From assembly GCF_003034995.1 (NCBI RefSeq), contig NZ_PZKF01000001.1, forward strand, positions 62,001-126,000: a stretch of DNA of 64,000 nt, written 5' to 3'. A program made the position numbers and the translations under genes. A model generated the notes under the pieces. It worked only from the letters and a program-made list of their open reading frames with translations. It had not been told where the DNA came from and searched no databases. The DNA comes from Phaeovulum veldkampii DSM 11550 (GTDB taxonomy: Bacteria > Pseudomonadota > Alphaproteobacteria > Rhodobacterales > Rhodobacteraceae). Every line of letters begins with the position of its first letter. Within the stretch, counting starts at the first letter, position 1. Positions 55,056 through 63,814 of the stretch are shown here, one piece after another.

Positions 55056-55687
55056 CAGACCCGCACCTCCACCACCGGAACCTGCGGCACGTCGCCCGCC
55101 TGAAACGAGGCGACCGACACCTGAATCCGGTCGGTATCAAACCGCACCGGCACGTCGAACTCATAGCCCGCCGTCACCACCGCCCCCTGAGGCGGCGCCA
55201 CCGCGAACTGCACAAGTCCGGTGGCACAATCCACCGAAAATGCCGAATCCGTGCTCTGATGATGGCCCTGAATCCCCACCCGCACCGTTCCCGCCACCGG
55301 CTTGGTGATCGGCCGGGTATAGCTGACCCCGCCCGAAGCATAGATCTTGGACAGCGCAAACTCCGTGCTTCGGCCATCTCCGATGCCAATGAGCTGATCT
55401 TCCCAGCCCACCGCGCGCGACGCCGGACAGGATTTCCAATCCGACCAGTCCTTCCAGCGAAAGCCATGCAACTGCCCGCCCCGCGCCTCGAAAAAAGCAA
55501 TCAGCGCCTCGACATCGTCCAGACTGCGCAAGCCCAGTCCGGCGTCGTAATATCGGCGTGAATGGGCCCAGGGCGTGTTGCGCTCCTCATGCCCCGAGGC
55601 CAGCGCCACAATCTCGGTGCGCCGCTCCGGGCCGCCGACCGAGCCGAAACTCAGGTTCGCCGGAAATCGAACTTCGTGAAATGCCAT
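55055..55687 (-). CDS. orfg12: GTA distal tail protein (ORFg12), TIGR02217/DUF2460
   Basis: 210 residues. The family pattern is plain: FPANLSFGSVGGPERRTEIV, a GHEERNTPWAHSRRYYDAG stretch, and a FRWKDWSDWKS segment. It forms the ring joining the tail tube to the tip. It begins 10 nt after the g11 stop behind a GAGGAG site. Confidence 0.95.
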   Translation of the reverse strand: MAFHEVRFPANLSFGSVGGPERRTEIVALASGHEERNTPWAHSRRYYDAGLGLRSLDDVEALIAFFEARGGQLHGFRWKDWSDWKSCPASRAVGWEDQLIGIGDGRSTEFALSKIYASGGVSYTRPITKPVAGTVRVGIQGHHQSTDSAFSVDCATGLVQFAVAPPQGAVVTAGYEFDVPVRFDTDRIQVSVASFQAGDVPQVPVVEVRV

Positions 55688-55697
55688 TTTCGTCTCC

Positions 55698-56360
55698 TCA
55701 GCGGTTGCGCTCGCCCCGCGCCAGCGCGCGGCTCAGTTGCGCCGCGATCTGGCCCTGGCTGCGGGCAAAACCCGCGGTGTCGGGCGTGGTGACATTCATC
55801 GTCACGTTGATCGCCCGGCCCCCGCCCGCCGCCTGCACCCCCAGCCGCCCGTCAGCACCGCGCGCCAGCGGCATGATCGCCTCCGGCCCCGCCTCGCCCA
55901 TCAGGCCGGTGCCGCCGCGCATCGGGAATGCCGTGGCCTGCGCCACGACGCCCCCCTTGGCAAAGGGCATCACGCGGCCCTGCGCAAAGGCCCCGCCCGT
56001 CGCAAAAGGCAAGGCCCCGCTGAAAAGCCCGTTCAGCCCGTTGGCAATCGCCCCCCCCAGCGCGCTCTGGATCGGCCGCATCGCCACCGAATAGACGCTT
56101 TGTGCCATCGTCTCGGCCACGCCTTTCAGCGCCTCCGACAGCTTCATCCCGTCAAAGATCAGCCCGTCAAAGGCGCTGCGCAGCCCGCGCCCGATTCCGT
56201 TTGACAACTGGCTCACCTCGCGCCCGGTAAAGACCATACTCTCCCGCATCCGGCCCAGTTCGGTGTTGAAACTCGCCGCCATCACCTCGGCCCCGCCCAA
56301 TGATTTCTCAAGCGCCGCCGCCTGCTGGCCCAAGCTGTCCAGCCCGTCCACCTCGATCAT
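55698..56360 (-). CDS. orfg11: GTA tail tape measure protein (ORFg11)
   Basis: 220 residues. An N-terminal helical part is followed by glycine/alanine hydrophobic helices (AMRPIQSALGGAIANGLNGL) and a G/A-rich C-terminal segment with GEAGPEAIMPLARG, typical of tape measure proteins. Its short length fits the short GTA tail. The start lies 53 nt inside the preceding small gene (56308-56556). Confidence 0.9.
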   Translation of the reverse strand: MIEVDGLDSLGQQAAALEKSLGGAEVMAASFNTELGRMRESMVFTGREVSQLSNGIGRGLRSAFDGLIFDGMKLSEALKGVAETMAQSVYSVAMRPIQSALGGAIANGLNGLFSGALPFATGGAFAQGRVMPFAKGGVVAQATAFPMRGGTGLMGEAGPEAIMPLARGADGRLGVQAAGGGRAINVTMNVTTPDTAGFARSQGQIAAQLSRALARGERNR

Positions 56361-56556
56361 TCTCCGCTCCTTTCGCCTGATCCGGCCAGCGCGCGGCCAG
56401 TTCGTCCAGCCGCGCGCGCGTCAACGGTGCCGGTCCCGCATACGCCCCCAGCATCAGCGCCAGTTCGGCGGGCGTCAGCCGCCAGAACTCCTCGGGCTGC
56501 AGCCGCAACCCCACCAGTCCGCCCCGCATCAGCCCTGGCCAGTCCAGCCCGCTCAT
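56308..56556 (-). CDS. orfg10.1: GTA tail assembly chaperone (ORFg10.1), TIGR02216 family
   Basis: 82 residues. The pattern LRLQPEEFWRLTPAELALML is typical of the small rcc01693-like phage tail assembly chaperones. The gene lies between g10 and g11 and overlaps both (4 nt and 53 nt). Such overlapping chaperone pairs resemble the G and GT genes of phage lambda. The last residues are Gly-rich. Confidence 0.88.
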   Translation of the reverse strand: MSGLDWPGLMRGGLVGLRLQPEEFWRLTPAELALMLGAYAGPAPLTRARLDELAARWPDQAKGAENDRGGRAGQLGPAGGGA

Positions 56557-56873
56557 GGGGCGCCCGGCACCGTGAAGGCGCGCGCCAGCAATTGCGCCGC
56601 CAGCCGCGCCGCCTCTACCGGACCGCCACCAATCTCGACCGTGCGCATATCCTCGGCACTGCCCTGCCAGCCACCCCCGCGCAGCCCCGCGACCAGCAGC
56701 GCCAGCACGTCGCGCGTGGAAAACCGCCCGCCTTCGAACCGCTCCACCAGATCAATCAGGCTGCCCGGCTCCAGCGTGGCCTCCAACTCGGCCAGCGCCC
56801 CCAGCGTCAGCTTTGCCACATGGCGCCGGCCATCCAGCCAGACCTCCACCTCACCCGCCCAGGGGTTCGCCAT
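56553..56873 (-). CDS. orfg10: GTA family tail chaperone (ORFg10)
   Basis: 106 residues. The start MANPWAGEVEVWLDGRRHVAKL and LTLGALAELEATLEPGSL identify the GTA g10 family (DUF3356-type). It is a small soluble protein placed between the tail tube and tape measure genes, the position of tail chaperones. The ATG at 56873 shares one base with the g9 stop; a GTG at 56876 is the alternative. Confidence 0.88.
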   Translation of the reverse strand: MANPWAGEVEVWLDGRRHVAKLTLGALAELEATLEPGSLIDLVERFEGGRFSTRDVLALLVAGLRGGGWQGSAEDMRTVEIGGGPVEAARLAAQLLARAFTVPGAP

Positions 56874-57286
56874 CACAGCGCCGTAAAGCTCAACTGCCCC
56901 GCCGAGGCGAGGCTGATCTCATAGGTCGCCTCGCCATTGTGGCTGCCCGCATAATCGATCGACGAAATCAGGAACGGCCCCTGCACGATGCCGAAATCTG
57001 GGATGATGATCTGAAACCCAGGCGTTTCACCGTCAAAAAATATCTGGCGTGCGCGTTCATCCGTCACCGCATCCCGAAACACGCCCGAACCGCTGATCGA
57101 GGCCGATTTCACCCCCGCCCCCGCCAGCAGCTCGCGCCAGCCGCCCTGCGATTCAAGGCTCGTCACATCCACCGTTTCCGCGTTGAAGCTGATCCGCGTT
57201 GCGCGAAGCCCCGCCACCGTCTCGAACAGGCCGGAGCCATTCAGATCGACCTTCAAAAGCAGATCCTTGCCGTTCTGCGCTGCCAT
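56873..57286 (-). CDS. orfg9: GTA major tail tube protein (ORFg9)
   Basis: 137 residues. MAAQNGKDLLLKVD, a FETVAGLRATRISFN stretch and a later SGVFRD segment are typical of the TIGR02126/phage major tail protein family. It assembles into the tail tube. The start is preceded by a GAGACA purine site; g8 ends 23 nt upstream. Confidence 0.94.
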   Translation of the reverse strand: MAAQNGKDLLLKVDLNGSGLFETVAGLRATRISFNAETVDVTSLESQGGWRELLAGAGVKSASISGSGVFRDAVTDERARQIFFDGETPGFQIIIPDFGIVQGPFLISSIDYAGSHNGEATYEISLASAGQLSFTAL

Positions 57287-57309
57287 GTCTTGTCTCCGTT
57301 CTGTGTTGC

Positions 57310-57732
57310 TCAGGTTTCGATCCGGGCGCGAAATGTCAGGTCGATCCGGCGCAGGGCGCCGGTTTCCACCCGCCGGGCGCGCGCGCGCAGGAACCACAGC
57401 CCGACCAGATGCCCGCGGCTCAGCGTCAGGCCCGCCCCCCTCGCTGATGCCCCCGTCAGCGCCTCCGACACCGCCGCAGCCACCGCCTTGGCGGTCTGAA
57501 ATCCGGCAGCATCGGTCACCACCGACACTGTAAAATCATGCTCGGCCCCGGCCCCCGTCGCATCCGAGGCATCGCGTACATCCTCGGGGCCAAGGCTGAC
57601 ATAAGTGCCCGCCACCGGGCCGGGCGGGGCCGCGTCAAACACCGCCTCGCCCACCAGCGCCGTCACCGCCGGATCATCCCGCAACCGCGCATAAACCGCC
57701 GCTTGCAACGCGGCGCCTGCTGCATAGCTCAT
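57310..57732 (-). CDS. orfg8: GTA tail completion protein (ORFg8), DUF3168
   Basis: 140 residues with the DUF3168 start AAGAALQAAVYARLRDDP, then FDAAPPG and YVSLGPEDVRDAS. It caps the proximal end of the tail at the head-tail junction. It overlaps g7 by 4 nt (ATGA). Confidence 0.93.
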   Translation of the reverse strand: MSYAAGAALQAAVYARLRDDPAVTALVGEAVFDAAPPGPVAGTYVSLGPEDVRDASDATGAGAEHDFTVSVVTDAAGFQTAKAVAAAVSEALTGASARGAGLTLSRGHLVGLWFLRARARRVETGALRRIDLTFRARIET

Positions 57733-58067
57733 GCCACCACCTCCTCTTGCGCAAAGCAGGTCAGATAGCGCGCGCCGGGGTCTGCCTCGGCCACCGCCAG
57801 AATGCGGAACACCCGCCCCCCCTCACGCAGCCGTTGCTCGGGCCGCGGGCGGCGCGGGCTGCCCTCGGGTGCCGCCCGCAGCGTGATCCGCCACGCCACC
57901 AGGGCCAGCGTCAGCAACTCGCCCGCCCGCTCGCGCCCCGCACCAGCCCGCACCTCGGCCCAGACCTCACCCAGACCGACCCAGTCCAGCACATGCCCGC
58001 CCGCGCCATCGGGGACGCGCCGCGCCTCCTCCAGCACCAGCCGCCGGTTCAGACGCGGCGCGCTCAT
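57729..58067 (-). CDS. orfg7: GTA head-tail adaptor/stopper (ORFg7)
   Basis: 112 residues. The head-tail joining pattern LNRRLVLEEARRVPDGAGGH and WAEVRAGAGRERAGE resembles the phage SPP1 gp16 / HK97 gp7 type. It seals or joins the portal side to the tail. Four-nt overlaps link it to g6 and g8. Confidence 0.92.
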   Translation of the reverse strand: MSAPRLNRRLVLEEARRVPDGAGGHVLDWVGLGEVWAEVRAGAGRERAGELLTLALVAWRITLRAAPEGSPRRPRPEQRLREGGRVFRILAVAEADPGARYLTCFAQEEVVA

Positions 58068-58657
58068 CCCTGGCCCCCCAGCACACGCACCGTGCGCCAG
58101 CGCTCGATCAGCGCAAGCACACCAAAGGGCATCGCCTGCCCGCCACCGCCCTCATGGCGGCTTTCATAATATTGCGCGGCCAGCAAGAACACCGCCTGCG
58201 CCAGATCGGCGGGCAGTTCTGCCCACCCCGGCCCAAAGCCCGCGGTAAAAACGATCTCCACCGCGCCCCCCAAGGGGATCGGGGGCAGCACGCCCCCGAC
58301 CCCCGCGATCCGCGGCCGCCCCAGATCACGGATCAGCCGGTAGCGCGCAGGGTCAACCACACTCAGCCCGCCCGCCCGATCCAGCAACCGCATCGCCTCG
58401 ACCGATACCACCGGCGCCACTGGCAGCGGCTGCGCCCCGGTGCCACGCCAACACTCCAGCTCCAGCAGAAAACGCCGCGCCAGCAGCGCCTTTGCCGTCC
58501 GCCCCTCGATCGCCGCCAGCGCGGCCCGCAAATAGGCCTCCAGCGCTGCATCCTCGGCCGCCACATCGGCAAAGCCGCTGCCCAGCCGCAGATGATCGCG
58601 AAATGCCACCACCGGCAGCGCCCCTGCGGGCACCGGCTCCTGTTCGATCAATCTCAT
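58064..58657 (-). CDS. orfg6: GTA head-tail connector (ORFg6), TIGR02215
   Basis: 197 residues, phage connector family: DLAQAVFLLAAQYYESRHEG in the C-terminal part and a helical N-terminus. It attaches beneath the portal ring. The gene begins 139 bp after the capsid stop, separated by a perfect hairpin, the largest gap in the GTA cluster after the g2-g3 interval. Confidence 0.92.
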   Translation of the reverse strand: MRLIEQEPVPAGALPVVAFRDHLRLGSGFADVAAEDAALEAYLRAALAAIEGRTAKALLARRFLLELECWRGTGAQPLPVAPVVSVEAMRLLDRAGGLSVVDPARYRLIRDLGRPRIAGVGGVLPPIPLGGAVEIVFTAGFGPGWAELPADLAQAVFLLAAQYYESRHEGGGGQAMPFGVLALIERWRTVRVLGGQG

Positions 58658-58766
58658 CCGATCTCTCCGAAAACGCCCCGATTGGTTCCGGACGCGGGCC
58701 CCCCGCCGCCGCTCGGACGGAGGGAGCAGCTAGACGACGGCAAGGCCGACCCGCGCCCGGAGCGCT

Positions 58767-58786
58767 GGGGCCGGTTTCCCGGCCCC
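58767..58786. terminator. Hairpin between GTA capsid gene and g6
   Basis: Perfect stem GGGGCCGG and CCGGCCCC around a 4-nt loop (read GAAA on the transcribed minus strand). It starts 10 nt after the capsid stop and has no U-tract. It probably stabilises the capsid mRNA or lowers read-through into g6, matching the need for many more capsid than connector copies. Confidence 0.6.
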
Positions 58787-58796
58787 GTTCACCGCC

Positions 58797-59987
58797 TCAG
58801 GCGACGGCGAATTTCAGCAGCTTGATCGCAGCAAAGTCGCTGACATCGCCGCCCACGCGCTTCGAGGCGTAGAACAGCACATGCGGCTTGGCCGAGAACG
58901 GATCGCGCAGCACCCGCAGATCGGGGCGCTCGGCAATGGTGTAGCCGTATTTGAAATCACCAAAGGCAATCGCATAGGTGCCAGCGGCGATGTCGGGCAT
59001 ATCCTCTGCAATCAGCACCGGATACCCCATCAGCCGCGCCGGCTCGCCTGCCGCCAGCCCGTCCGACCACAGAAACCGGCCATCGGCATCCTTCATCTTG
59101 CGCACCGCGCCCGCGGTTTTGGAATTCATCACGAAGGTCGCATTGGCGCGGTATTCGGCATCCAGCGCATAGACCAGATCGACAATCGCATCCGACGAAT
59201 TCAACGTGGCGAAATCACCGTCATTGCCGGTCGCCACATAGCCCAGCTTGCCCCAACTCCACGCCGCCTCGGCCACTTTCGGATGGGTCAGAAAGCCGGT
59301 GGGCTTGTCGATCCCGTCGCCGATGACAAAGGCCCCCGCCTCGGCGCGTGCAAAACGGTCGGCAATGCGGTTGGCCAGCCAGTCCTCGATATCAAAGGCG
59401 CTGTCATCCAGCAGCCGCTGGCTCGCCTTCGGCATCGCGGCCAGTTCGTGCAGCGGAATGCTGATCCGGTCGATCTGCGGCGTCACGGTTTCGGTCAGCG
59501 CCGCGGTTTCCGACGCCCAGCCAGAGCCAAGCTCGGAATGGTCCACCAGCACATCGAACGAGGTCGCCTCGACATTCACCACATTGGCGATCTGGCGGAT
59601 CGAGGCGGTGGCCTTCAGCACCCCGCGGATCGTCTCCGAAGTGCGCGGATCGACCAGATAGCCACCCTCACCGGCCACCTGCGTGTTCAGGGCCTTGCCC
59701 TCCAGCATCAGGCCCCGCAGCCCGTCATCATCGCCCGAGCGCAGATAGGCCGCAAAGGCCTTCTGATGCGGCGCGGCGGTCTCGACGGCGGCCGAAAGCG
59801 CGGGGCGGCCTGCGATATGGGATTTTGCGTGGATCATGGTCACTCGCTCTTCCTGCTGTTGAAGCTTCATCTTGATTTCGTCCTGAAAGCCTTTGACCTC
59901 ATTCAGGAAATCAGCCAGGGCAGCCTTCACCCCGACGCCTTGGCCCTCAGACATGCCTGCCCCGATCCGGGACTTGGTCTCGGTCAT
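58797..59987 (-). CDS. orfg5: GTA major capsid protein (ORFg5), HK97 fold
   Basis: 396 residues. The N-terminal coiled coil (about residues 20-55) is the likely delta scaffold domain removed by the g4 protease. The HK97 body follows, with GEGGYLVDPRTSETIRGVL, a FVIGDGIDKPTGFL stretch and a GYPVLIAEDMPD region. It builds the small GTA head. The start follows GAGGAG. The frame is intact. Confidence 0.96.
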   Translation of the reverse strand: MTETKSRIGAGMSEGQGVGVKAALADFLNEVKGFQDEIKMKLQQQEERVTMIHAKSHIAGRPALSAAVETAAPHQKAFAAYLRSGDDDGLRGLMLEGKALNTQVAGEGGYLVDPRTSETIRGVLKATASIRQIANVVNVEATSFDVLVDHSELGSGWASETAALTETVTPQIDRISIPLHELAAMPKASQRLLDDSAFDIEDWLANRIADRFARAEAGAFVIGDGIDKPTGFLTHPKVAEAAWSWGKLGYVATGNDGDFATLNSSDAIVDLVYALDAEYRANATFVMNSKTAGAVRKMKDADGRFLWSDGLAAGEPARLMGYPVLIAEDMPDIAAGTYAIAFGDFKYGYTIAERPDLRVLRDPFSAKPHVLFYASKRVGGDVSDFAAIKLLKFAVA

Positions 59988-60022
59988 CTTCGCTCTCCTC
60001 TTGCTTCAGTCGTGTCGGTGGC

Positions 60023-60580
60023 CTAACGGTCCGCCAGCATCCGGGCCGCATCGGCAAATGCCGCGGCCAGATCGCGCAGATCGTCGGCTCCAGGCACCTC
60101 GCCCTTCGCGCCGACCCGCGCCTGCGGCAGCATCGGGAAGGTCACCACCGACACCTCCCAAAGCTCCAGTTCCGTCAAAAGGCGGCGCCCTTGGCCATCC
60201 TTTTCCGCCGCAACGGTGCGATAACCGATCGACAGCCCGTCGATCGCCCCCGCCGAAATCAGCGCCGCCGCCTCGCGCGCCCTCGCGATCTCAGGCAAAA
60301 GTCGCCCCTTGACCCACAGCCCCCGCTCATCTTCGCGGATTTCATCCCACACGCCGATCGGCTGGGCCGGGTCGTGCTGCCACAGCATCTTGACCCGCCC
60401 CCCCTTGGCCACCAGCCGCGCCAGCCCCGCGCCATAGGCGCCCGGCTGCACCACATCGCCGCCCTGATCGGCCAACCCGAACAGGCTCGCATAGCCCGCA
60501 ATTTCTGATCCCTCGGTCACCGCCAGATCGCCGCCCGGCGTGCAGAACTTTAGCTCCAGCCCGTAATAATCTGTCATCAT
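60023..60580 (-). CDS. orfg4: GTA prohead protease (ORFg4)
   Basis: 185 residues, HK97-family serine protease: EIAGYASLFGLADQGGDVV, VKMLWQHDPAQPIGV (catalytic His) and ISAGAIDGLSIGYR (catalytic Ser). It cleaves the capsid scaffold domain during maturation. The ATG at 60580 follows GAGGAAA; an earlier in-frame ATG would overlap g3.5. Confidence 0.94.
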   Translation of the reverse strand: MMTDYYGLELKFCTPGGDLAVTEGSEIAGYASLFGLADQGGDVVQPGAYGAGLARLVAKGGRVKMLWQHDPAQPIGVWDEIREDERGLWVKGRLLPEIARAREAAALISAGAIDGLSIGYRTVAAEKDGQGRRLLTELELWEVSVVTFPMLPQARVGAKGEVPGADDLRDLAAAFADAARMLADR

Positions 60581-60590
60581 GCGCTTTTCC

Positions 60591-60824
60591 TCATCTCGGG
60601 GCATATTCCAGAATGCCCTGCACCGCCTGCGTCAGAATCACGGCCACCACCCCGTAAACCGTCATCCACAGCCGCCGTTCCAACCCGCCGATCATCGCCT
60701 CGATCCGCTCCAGACGCTTCTCCACCTGCGAAAACTGCAAGGCCATGATCCGCTCGGTCGCCTCGAACCGCTGCTCATGCACCTCGAACGGCGCCTTGAG
60801 ATAGCGCGATCCGCCTGCCTCCAT
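60591..60824 (-). CDS. orfg3.5: GTA head formation protein (ORFg3.5, Rcc01685 family)
   Basis: 77 residues. A helical, coiled-coil-like first half (FEVHEQRFEATERIMALQ) is followed by one membrane segment near the C-terminus (about 50-67). It matches the Rcc01685 family, needed for GTA head formation in R. capsulatus. The ATG at 60824 lies 4 nt after the portal stop. Confidence 0.88.
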   Translation of the reverse strand: MEAGGSRYLKAPFEVHEQRFEATERIMALQFSQVEKRLERIEAMIGGLERRLWMTVYGVVAVILTQAVQGILEYAPR

Positions 60825-60828
60825 CGCC

Positions 60829-62010
60829 TCAGCCCTCCACCAGGGGCGGCAATCCCAGCAGCGCACGCTTTTCCGCGGCGGTCAGAAATGCCGCCTCGCC
60901 CACCCGTTTCCATTGCTGATCACGCTCACCCGCCAGCGCCGGGATCTGGTCCAGATCGGGCCGCAACTCGACGATCTGCCCCATATGGGTCGATAACCAA
61001 TAGGCAACCGCCGCCGTCACTCGGGTAGCCAGCGGCAACACTGTCAGTCGGTAAAACGCCCGATGCGCCTCCTGATAATTGGCATAGGTCGCATCACCCG
61101 GTATGCCCAAAAGCATCGGCGGCACACCAAAGGCCACCGCAATCTCGCGCGCCGCCGCCTCCTTGGTGGCGTGAAACTCCATGTCCGAGGGCGAAAACCC
61201 CATCGGCTTCCAGTCCAGCCCACCCTCCAGCAACATCGGCCGCCCCGCATTGCGCGCGCCCTGATGGTGCATCTCCATCTCGAACACCAGCCGATCATAC
61301 TGCTCGGGAGCCAGCATCCCTTGCCCGTCGGTGCCCTTGTAGACAATCGCCCCCGAGGGCCGGGCAGCATTGTCCAACAGCCCCTTCGACCAAGCGCTGG
61401 CACTGTTGTGCACGTCAATCGCCGTGGCCGCCGCCTGCATCGGGCTCAGCCCGTAATGGTCATCCTGCGGATGGAATGCCTTGATATGGCAAATCGGGTC
61501 GGGGTGCCCGGTCATGTCGAACCGATGCTTGCGCCCGCCTACGGTATAGTCATAGGCCACCGGCCAGCCATCCGCCCCTGGCACGATGCTGATCCGGTCG
61601 GCACGCAGCACATGCAACTCGCGCGGCAACCCCGGCTCCTCAGCCACCGCCTCCAGATAGCCGTTACCCGACAGCAGCATCTGGCCATACAATGCCTCGA
61701 AAAGCTCGGCCCGCCCCTGCCCGGCATTGGGCCTGCGCATCAACTCCAGCAGCGGATGCAGCTCATAGCGCCGCGCGGCATCCTGGCACACCAGCGGCAG
61801 CGCTGCCGCCGCCTCGGCAATCAGCTTGACACAGCGAAACCCGACCGGGTTTCCGGTAAACCCGGTCCGCGTCAGGCTGCCCACATCGCGCGGCGACCAG
61901 ACCACCCGGCCGGTGCCCGCCGCCAATGCCACCACCCGCCCCGTGGCCGAGGCCTTGCGCTGGGGCGCAGCTCGTTCTCCGCCGTCCCGGCGAAAGAATT
62001 GCATCACCAT
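60829..62010 (-). CDS. orfg3: GTA portal protein (ORFg3)
   Basis: 393 residues, HK97-family portal: TGNPVGFRCVKLIAEAAAAL, LLSGNGYLEAV, AIDVHNSASAWSKGLLDN, ARPSGAIV and PPMLLGIPGDATYANYQEA. It forms the DNA entry vertex. AAGGAG abuts the ATG at 62016, so the ATG at 62010 (6-nt spacing) is preferred. The 189 bp to g2 contain a rearranged dispersed repeat. Confidence 0.95.
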   Translation of the reverse strand: MVMQFFRRDGGERAAPQRKASATGRVVALAAGTGRVVWSPRDVGSLTRTGFTGNPVGFRCVKLIAEAAAALPLVCQDAARRYELHPLLELMRRPNAGQGRAELFEALYGQMLLSGNGYLEAVAEEPGLPRELHVLRADRISIVPGADGWPVAYDYTVGGRKHRFDMTGHPDPICHIKAFHPQDDHYGLSPMQAAATAIDVHNSASAWSKGLLDNAARPSGAIVYKGTDGQGMLAPEQYDRLVFEMEMHHQGARNAGRPMLLEGGLDWKPMGFSPSDMEFHATKEAAAREIAVAFGVPPMLLGIPGDATYANYQEAHRAFYRLTVLPLATRVTAAVAYWLSTHMGQIVELRPDLDQIPALAGERDQQWKRVGEAAFLTAAEKRALLGLPPLVEG

Positions 62011-62105
62011 GTCCATCTCCTTGCAGGCCGACCCAACCGGGCCCGGCGAAACGAAAAGGGCCGCGACAATCGTCCGGCCCTCGCGCGCGATCCCTCTGCC
62101 GCAAC

Positions 62106-62171
62106 GGGGGCTTCGCGCCCCCGCACCCCCGCGGGATATTTCAACAACGGGAAGGCCCCTTCATCTTGGCT
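62106..62171. repeat. Dispersed CATCTTGG/AAATATCCCG element, rearranged copy 3
   Basis: A hairpin GGGGGC-TTCGC-GCCCCC (62106-62122) is followed by CCCGCGGGATATTT, which is the element in inverted orientation. The CTTCATCTTGGC half (62159-62170) then appears in the opposite orientation to the rest. It lies between GTA genes g2 and g3, the longest intergenic space in the cluster, and may act on g2-g3 mRNA. Confidence 0.7.
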
Positions 62172-62199
62172 TGACTATCGCCGCCGGAGACTTCCCCGG

Positions 62200-63555
62200 T
62201 CAAAGTACCCGCACCTGCGGGCGCTGGTAATGCGCGGCAGGCTCCACGATCAGTTCGTGCAGCGCCCAGACCAGCGCATCCAGCCGGTCGGGGCTGCCGC
62301 GTCCGCGATAGCCCTGCGCCGTCATCCGGCACATCTGATCTTCCAGCGCGCCCAAGCCCCGCAAGTGGCTCACGCGCCCCTGTTCGTAAAGCGCCGCAAC
62401 CGGCTCGGCCCGCAGCCCCTTGCCCCGGCCCGCGCGCAGCGCGCGGAACGGCACCAAGGGATCAATCTGCCGGATCACGCTTTCCACCAGATCGCCGCCC
62501 TGGTTGACCTCGGCCACCAGCCGCTCGGCCCCATGCCGCTGCATAGCGGCCAGCGCTGCCCGCGCCCATTCCGCGGGCGAGGCCCCCTTCACGGTCGCAT
62601 CCTCCAGCACATAAGCGCGCCAGTCCTGCACCGGCCCCCGCGTGACCGCCCCCACTACGACGATACCGCATTCATCCGCCGCCGCACCGGAACTGACCAC
62701 CGGATCGACCGCTACCACGATCCGGTCCAGATCGGGCGCGGCCTCGATCCGCACGGCCTCCAATCCTGCTGTTGTCCAAAGCGCCCCCTCGACCTCTTCC
62801 AGCAAGATGCCATCCAGTTCCTGCCGCCCGATCCGGGTGCCCGCATAGCGCGCCCGCACCTCATCCAGAAACGAGGCCGCCAGATAGGCCCGGTTCGCCT
62901 CGGTCGGCGCATGGGTCAGCACGGTGGAGGGGTTGCGCAAAATCGCCTTCAGCACCCCCACATTGCGCGGGGTCGTGGTCACCACCTGCTGCGGGTGGTC
63001 CCCCAGCCGCAGCGCGAATTGCAGCATGTCCCAGGCCTCCTCGGCGCGCTTCCACTTGGCCAGCTCATCCGCCCAGGCCGCATCGAATTGTGGCCCCCGC
63101 AGGCTTTCGGGCTCATGCGCCGAAAACACCTGCGCGGTGGCGCCATTGGACCAGACCAGCCGCTTGCGCCCCGCCTCCCAGTCGGGCCGACGATCAGGCG
63201 GCGAACATGCCAGTATCCCGCTGTCGCCAAACACCATCACTTCGCGCACCTGATCGACGGTTTCCCCCACCAGCGCCACCCGCCGCGCCCGGCCGGGGTC
63301 GGCGGGGCGCGCGCCTTCCACCTGCGCGCGCACCCATTCCGCCCCGGCCCGCGTCTTGCCCGCCCCGCGCCCGCCCATGATGACCCAGGATCTCCAGGCC
63401 CCCTCGGGCGGCAATTGGTGCGGCAGCGCCCAGAATTCGAACAACCACGGCAGTGCCAGCAGCGCCTCCGCGCTCAGCCCCGTCAGAAACTCATCCACCT
63501 CCTCCGGCCTCGCGGAGGCAAGCCAGGCGGCGCCCGATCTCGTCTCGCGCCGCAT
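62200..63555 (-). CDS. orfg2: GTA large terminase (ORFg2)
   Basis: About 451 residues. Walker A is IMGGRGAGKTRAGAEW, Walker B region FDAAWADELAKW, and the RNase H-like nuclease has VAVDPVVSSG and a later GDLVESVIRQ. It packages host DNA into GTA heads. The start is uncertain: the ATG at 63555 (overlapping g1 by 65 nt) is used, with ATGs at 63570 and 63627 as alternatives. No in-frame defect is visible. Confidence 0.92.
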   Translation of the reverse strand: MRRETRSGAAWLASARPEEVDEFLTGLSAEALLALPWLFEFWALPHQLPPEGAWRSWVIMGGRGAGKTRAGAEWVRAQVEGARPADPGRARRVALVGETVDQVREVMVFGDSGILACSPPDRRPDWEAGRKRLVWSNGATAQVFSAHEPESLRGPQFDAAWADELAKWKRAEEAWDMLQFALRLGDHPQQVVTTTPRNVGVLKAILRNPSTVLTHAPTEANRAYLAASFLDEVRARYAGTRIGRQELDGILLEEVEGALWTTAGLEAVRIEAAPDLDRIVVAVDPVVSSGAAADECGIVVVGAVTRGPVQDWRAYVLEDATVKGASPAEWARAALAAMQRHGAERLVAEVNQGGDLVESVIRQIDPLVPFRALRAGRGKGLRAEPVAALYEQGRVSHLRGLGALEDQMCRMTAQGYRGRGSPDRLDALVWALHELIVEPAAHYQRPQVRVL

Positions 63556-63814
63556 CGAGGTCGAGCGCATGATCCCGCACGACCCCGGCAACCTGTTTGC
63601 GGAGTTTTTCAACCCTGGTCCTTTCATCCATCACCATCTGCAAGGCGGCGCGAAGATCCTTCACCGCCTGCACGGCGGTCTTGACCTCTCCGGTCTTGCC
63701 CTGCCGAACCTCTCGCAAGGCCGCCGCCAGTTCGCCGGCCGTCTCGCGAAAAATCTCCTCCGTCTCCGAGATCAGATCCGGAGCCGCTTCCTCCTCCGAG
63801 AAAGTCATTGTCAT
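63491..63814 (-). CDS. orfg1: GTA small terminase (ORFg1)
   Basis: 107 residues, highly helical and charged (ETEEIFRETAGELAAALREV; KDLRAALQMVMDERTRVEK), matching ORFg1, which has been shown to be the GTA small terminase in R. capsulatus. It lacks strong cos-site specificity in that system, fitting random host-DNA packaging. The ATG at 63814 overlaps the stop of a 32-codon leader ORF as ATGA; a GTG at 63826 and an ATG at 63808 are alternatives. It is the first structural gene of the cluster. Confidence 0.82.
   Translation of the reverse strand: MTMTFSEEEAAPDLISETEEIFRETAGELAAALREVRQGKTGEVKTAVQAVKDLRAALQMVMDERTRVEKLRKQVAGVVRDHALDLDAARDEIGRRLACLREAGGGG

Noticed and set aside
61063-63684. A very long plus-strand open frame (873 codons) opposite the GTA portal and terminase genes
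   Set aside because: It is antisense to two well-recognised genes, has an Arg/Pro/His-rich composition typical of a GC-rich shadow frame, and shows no domain.
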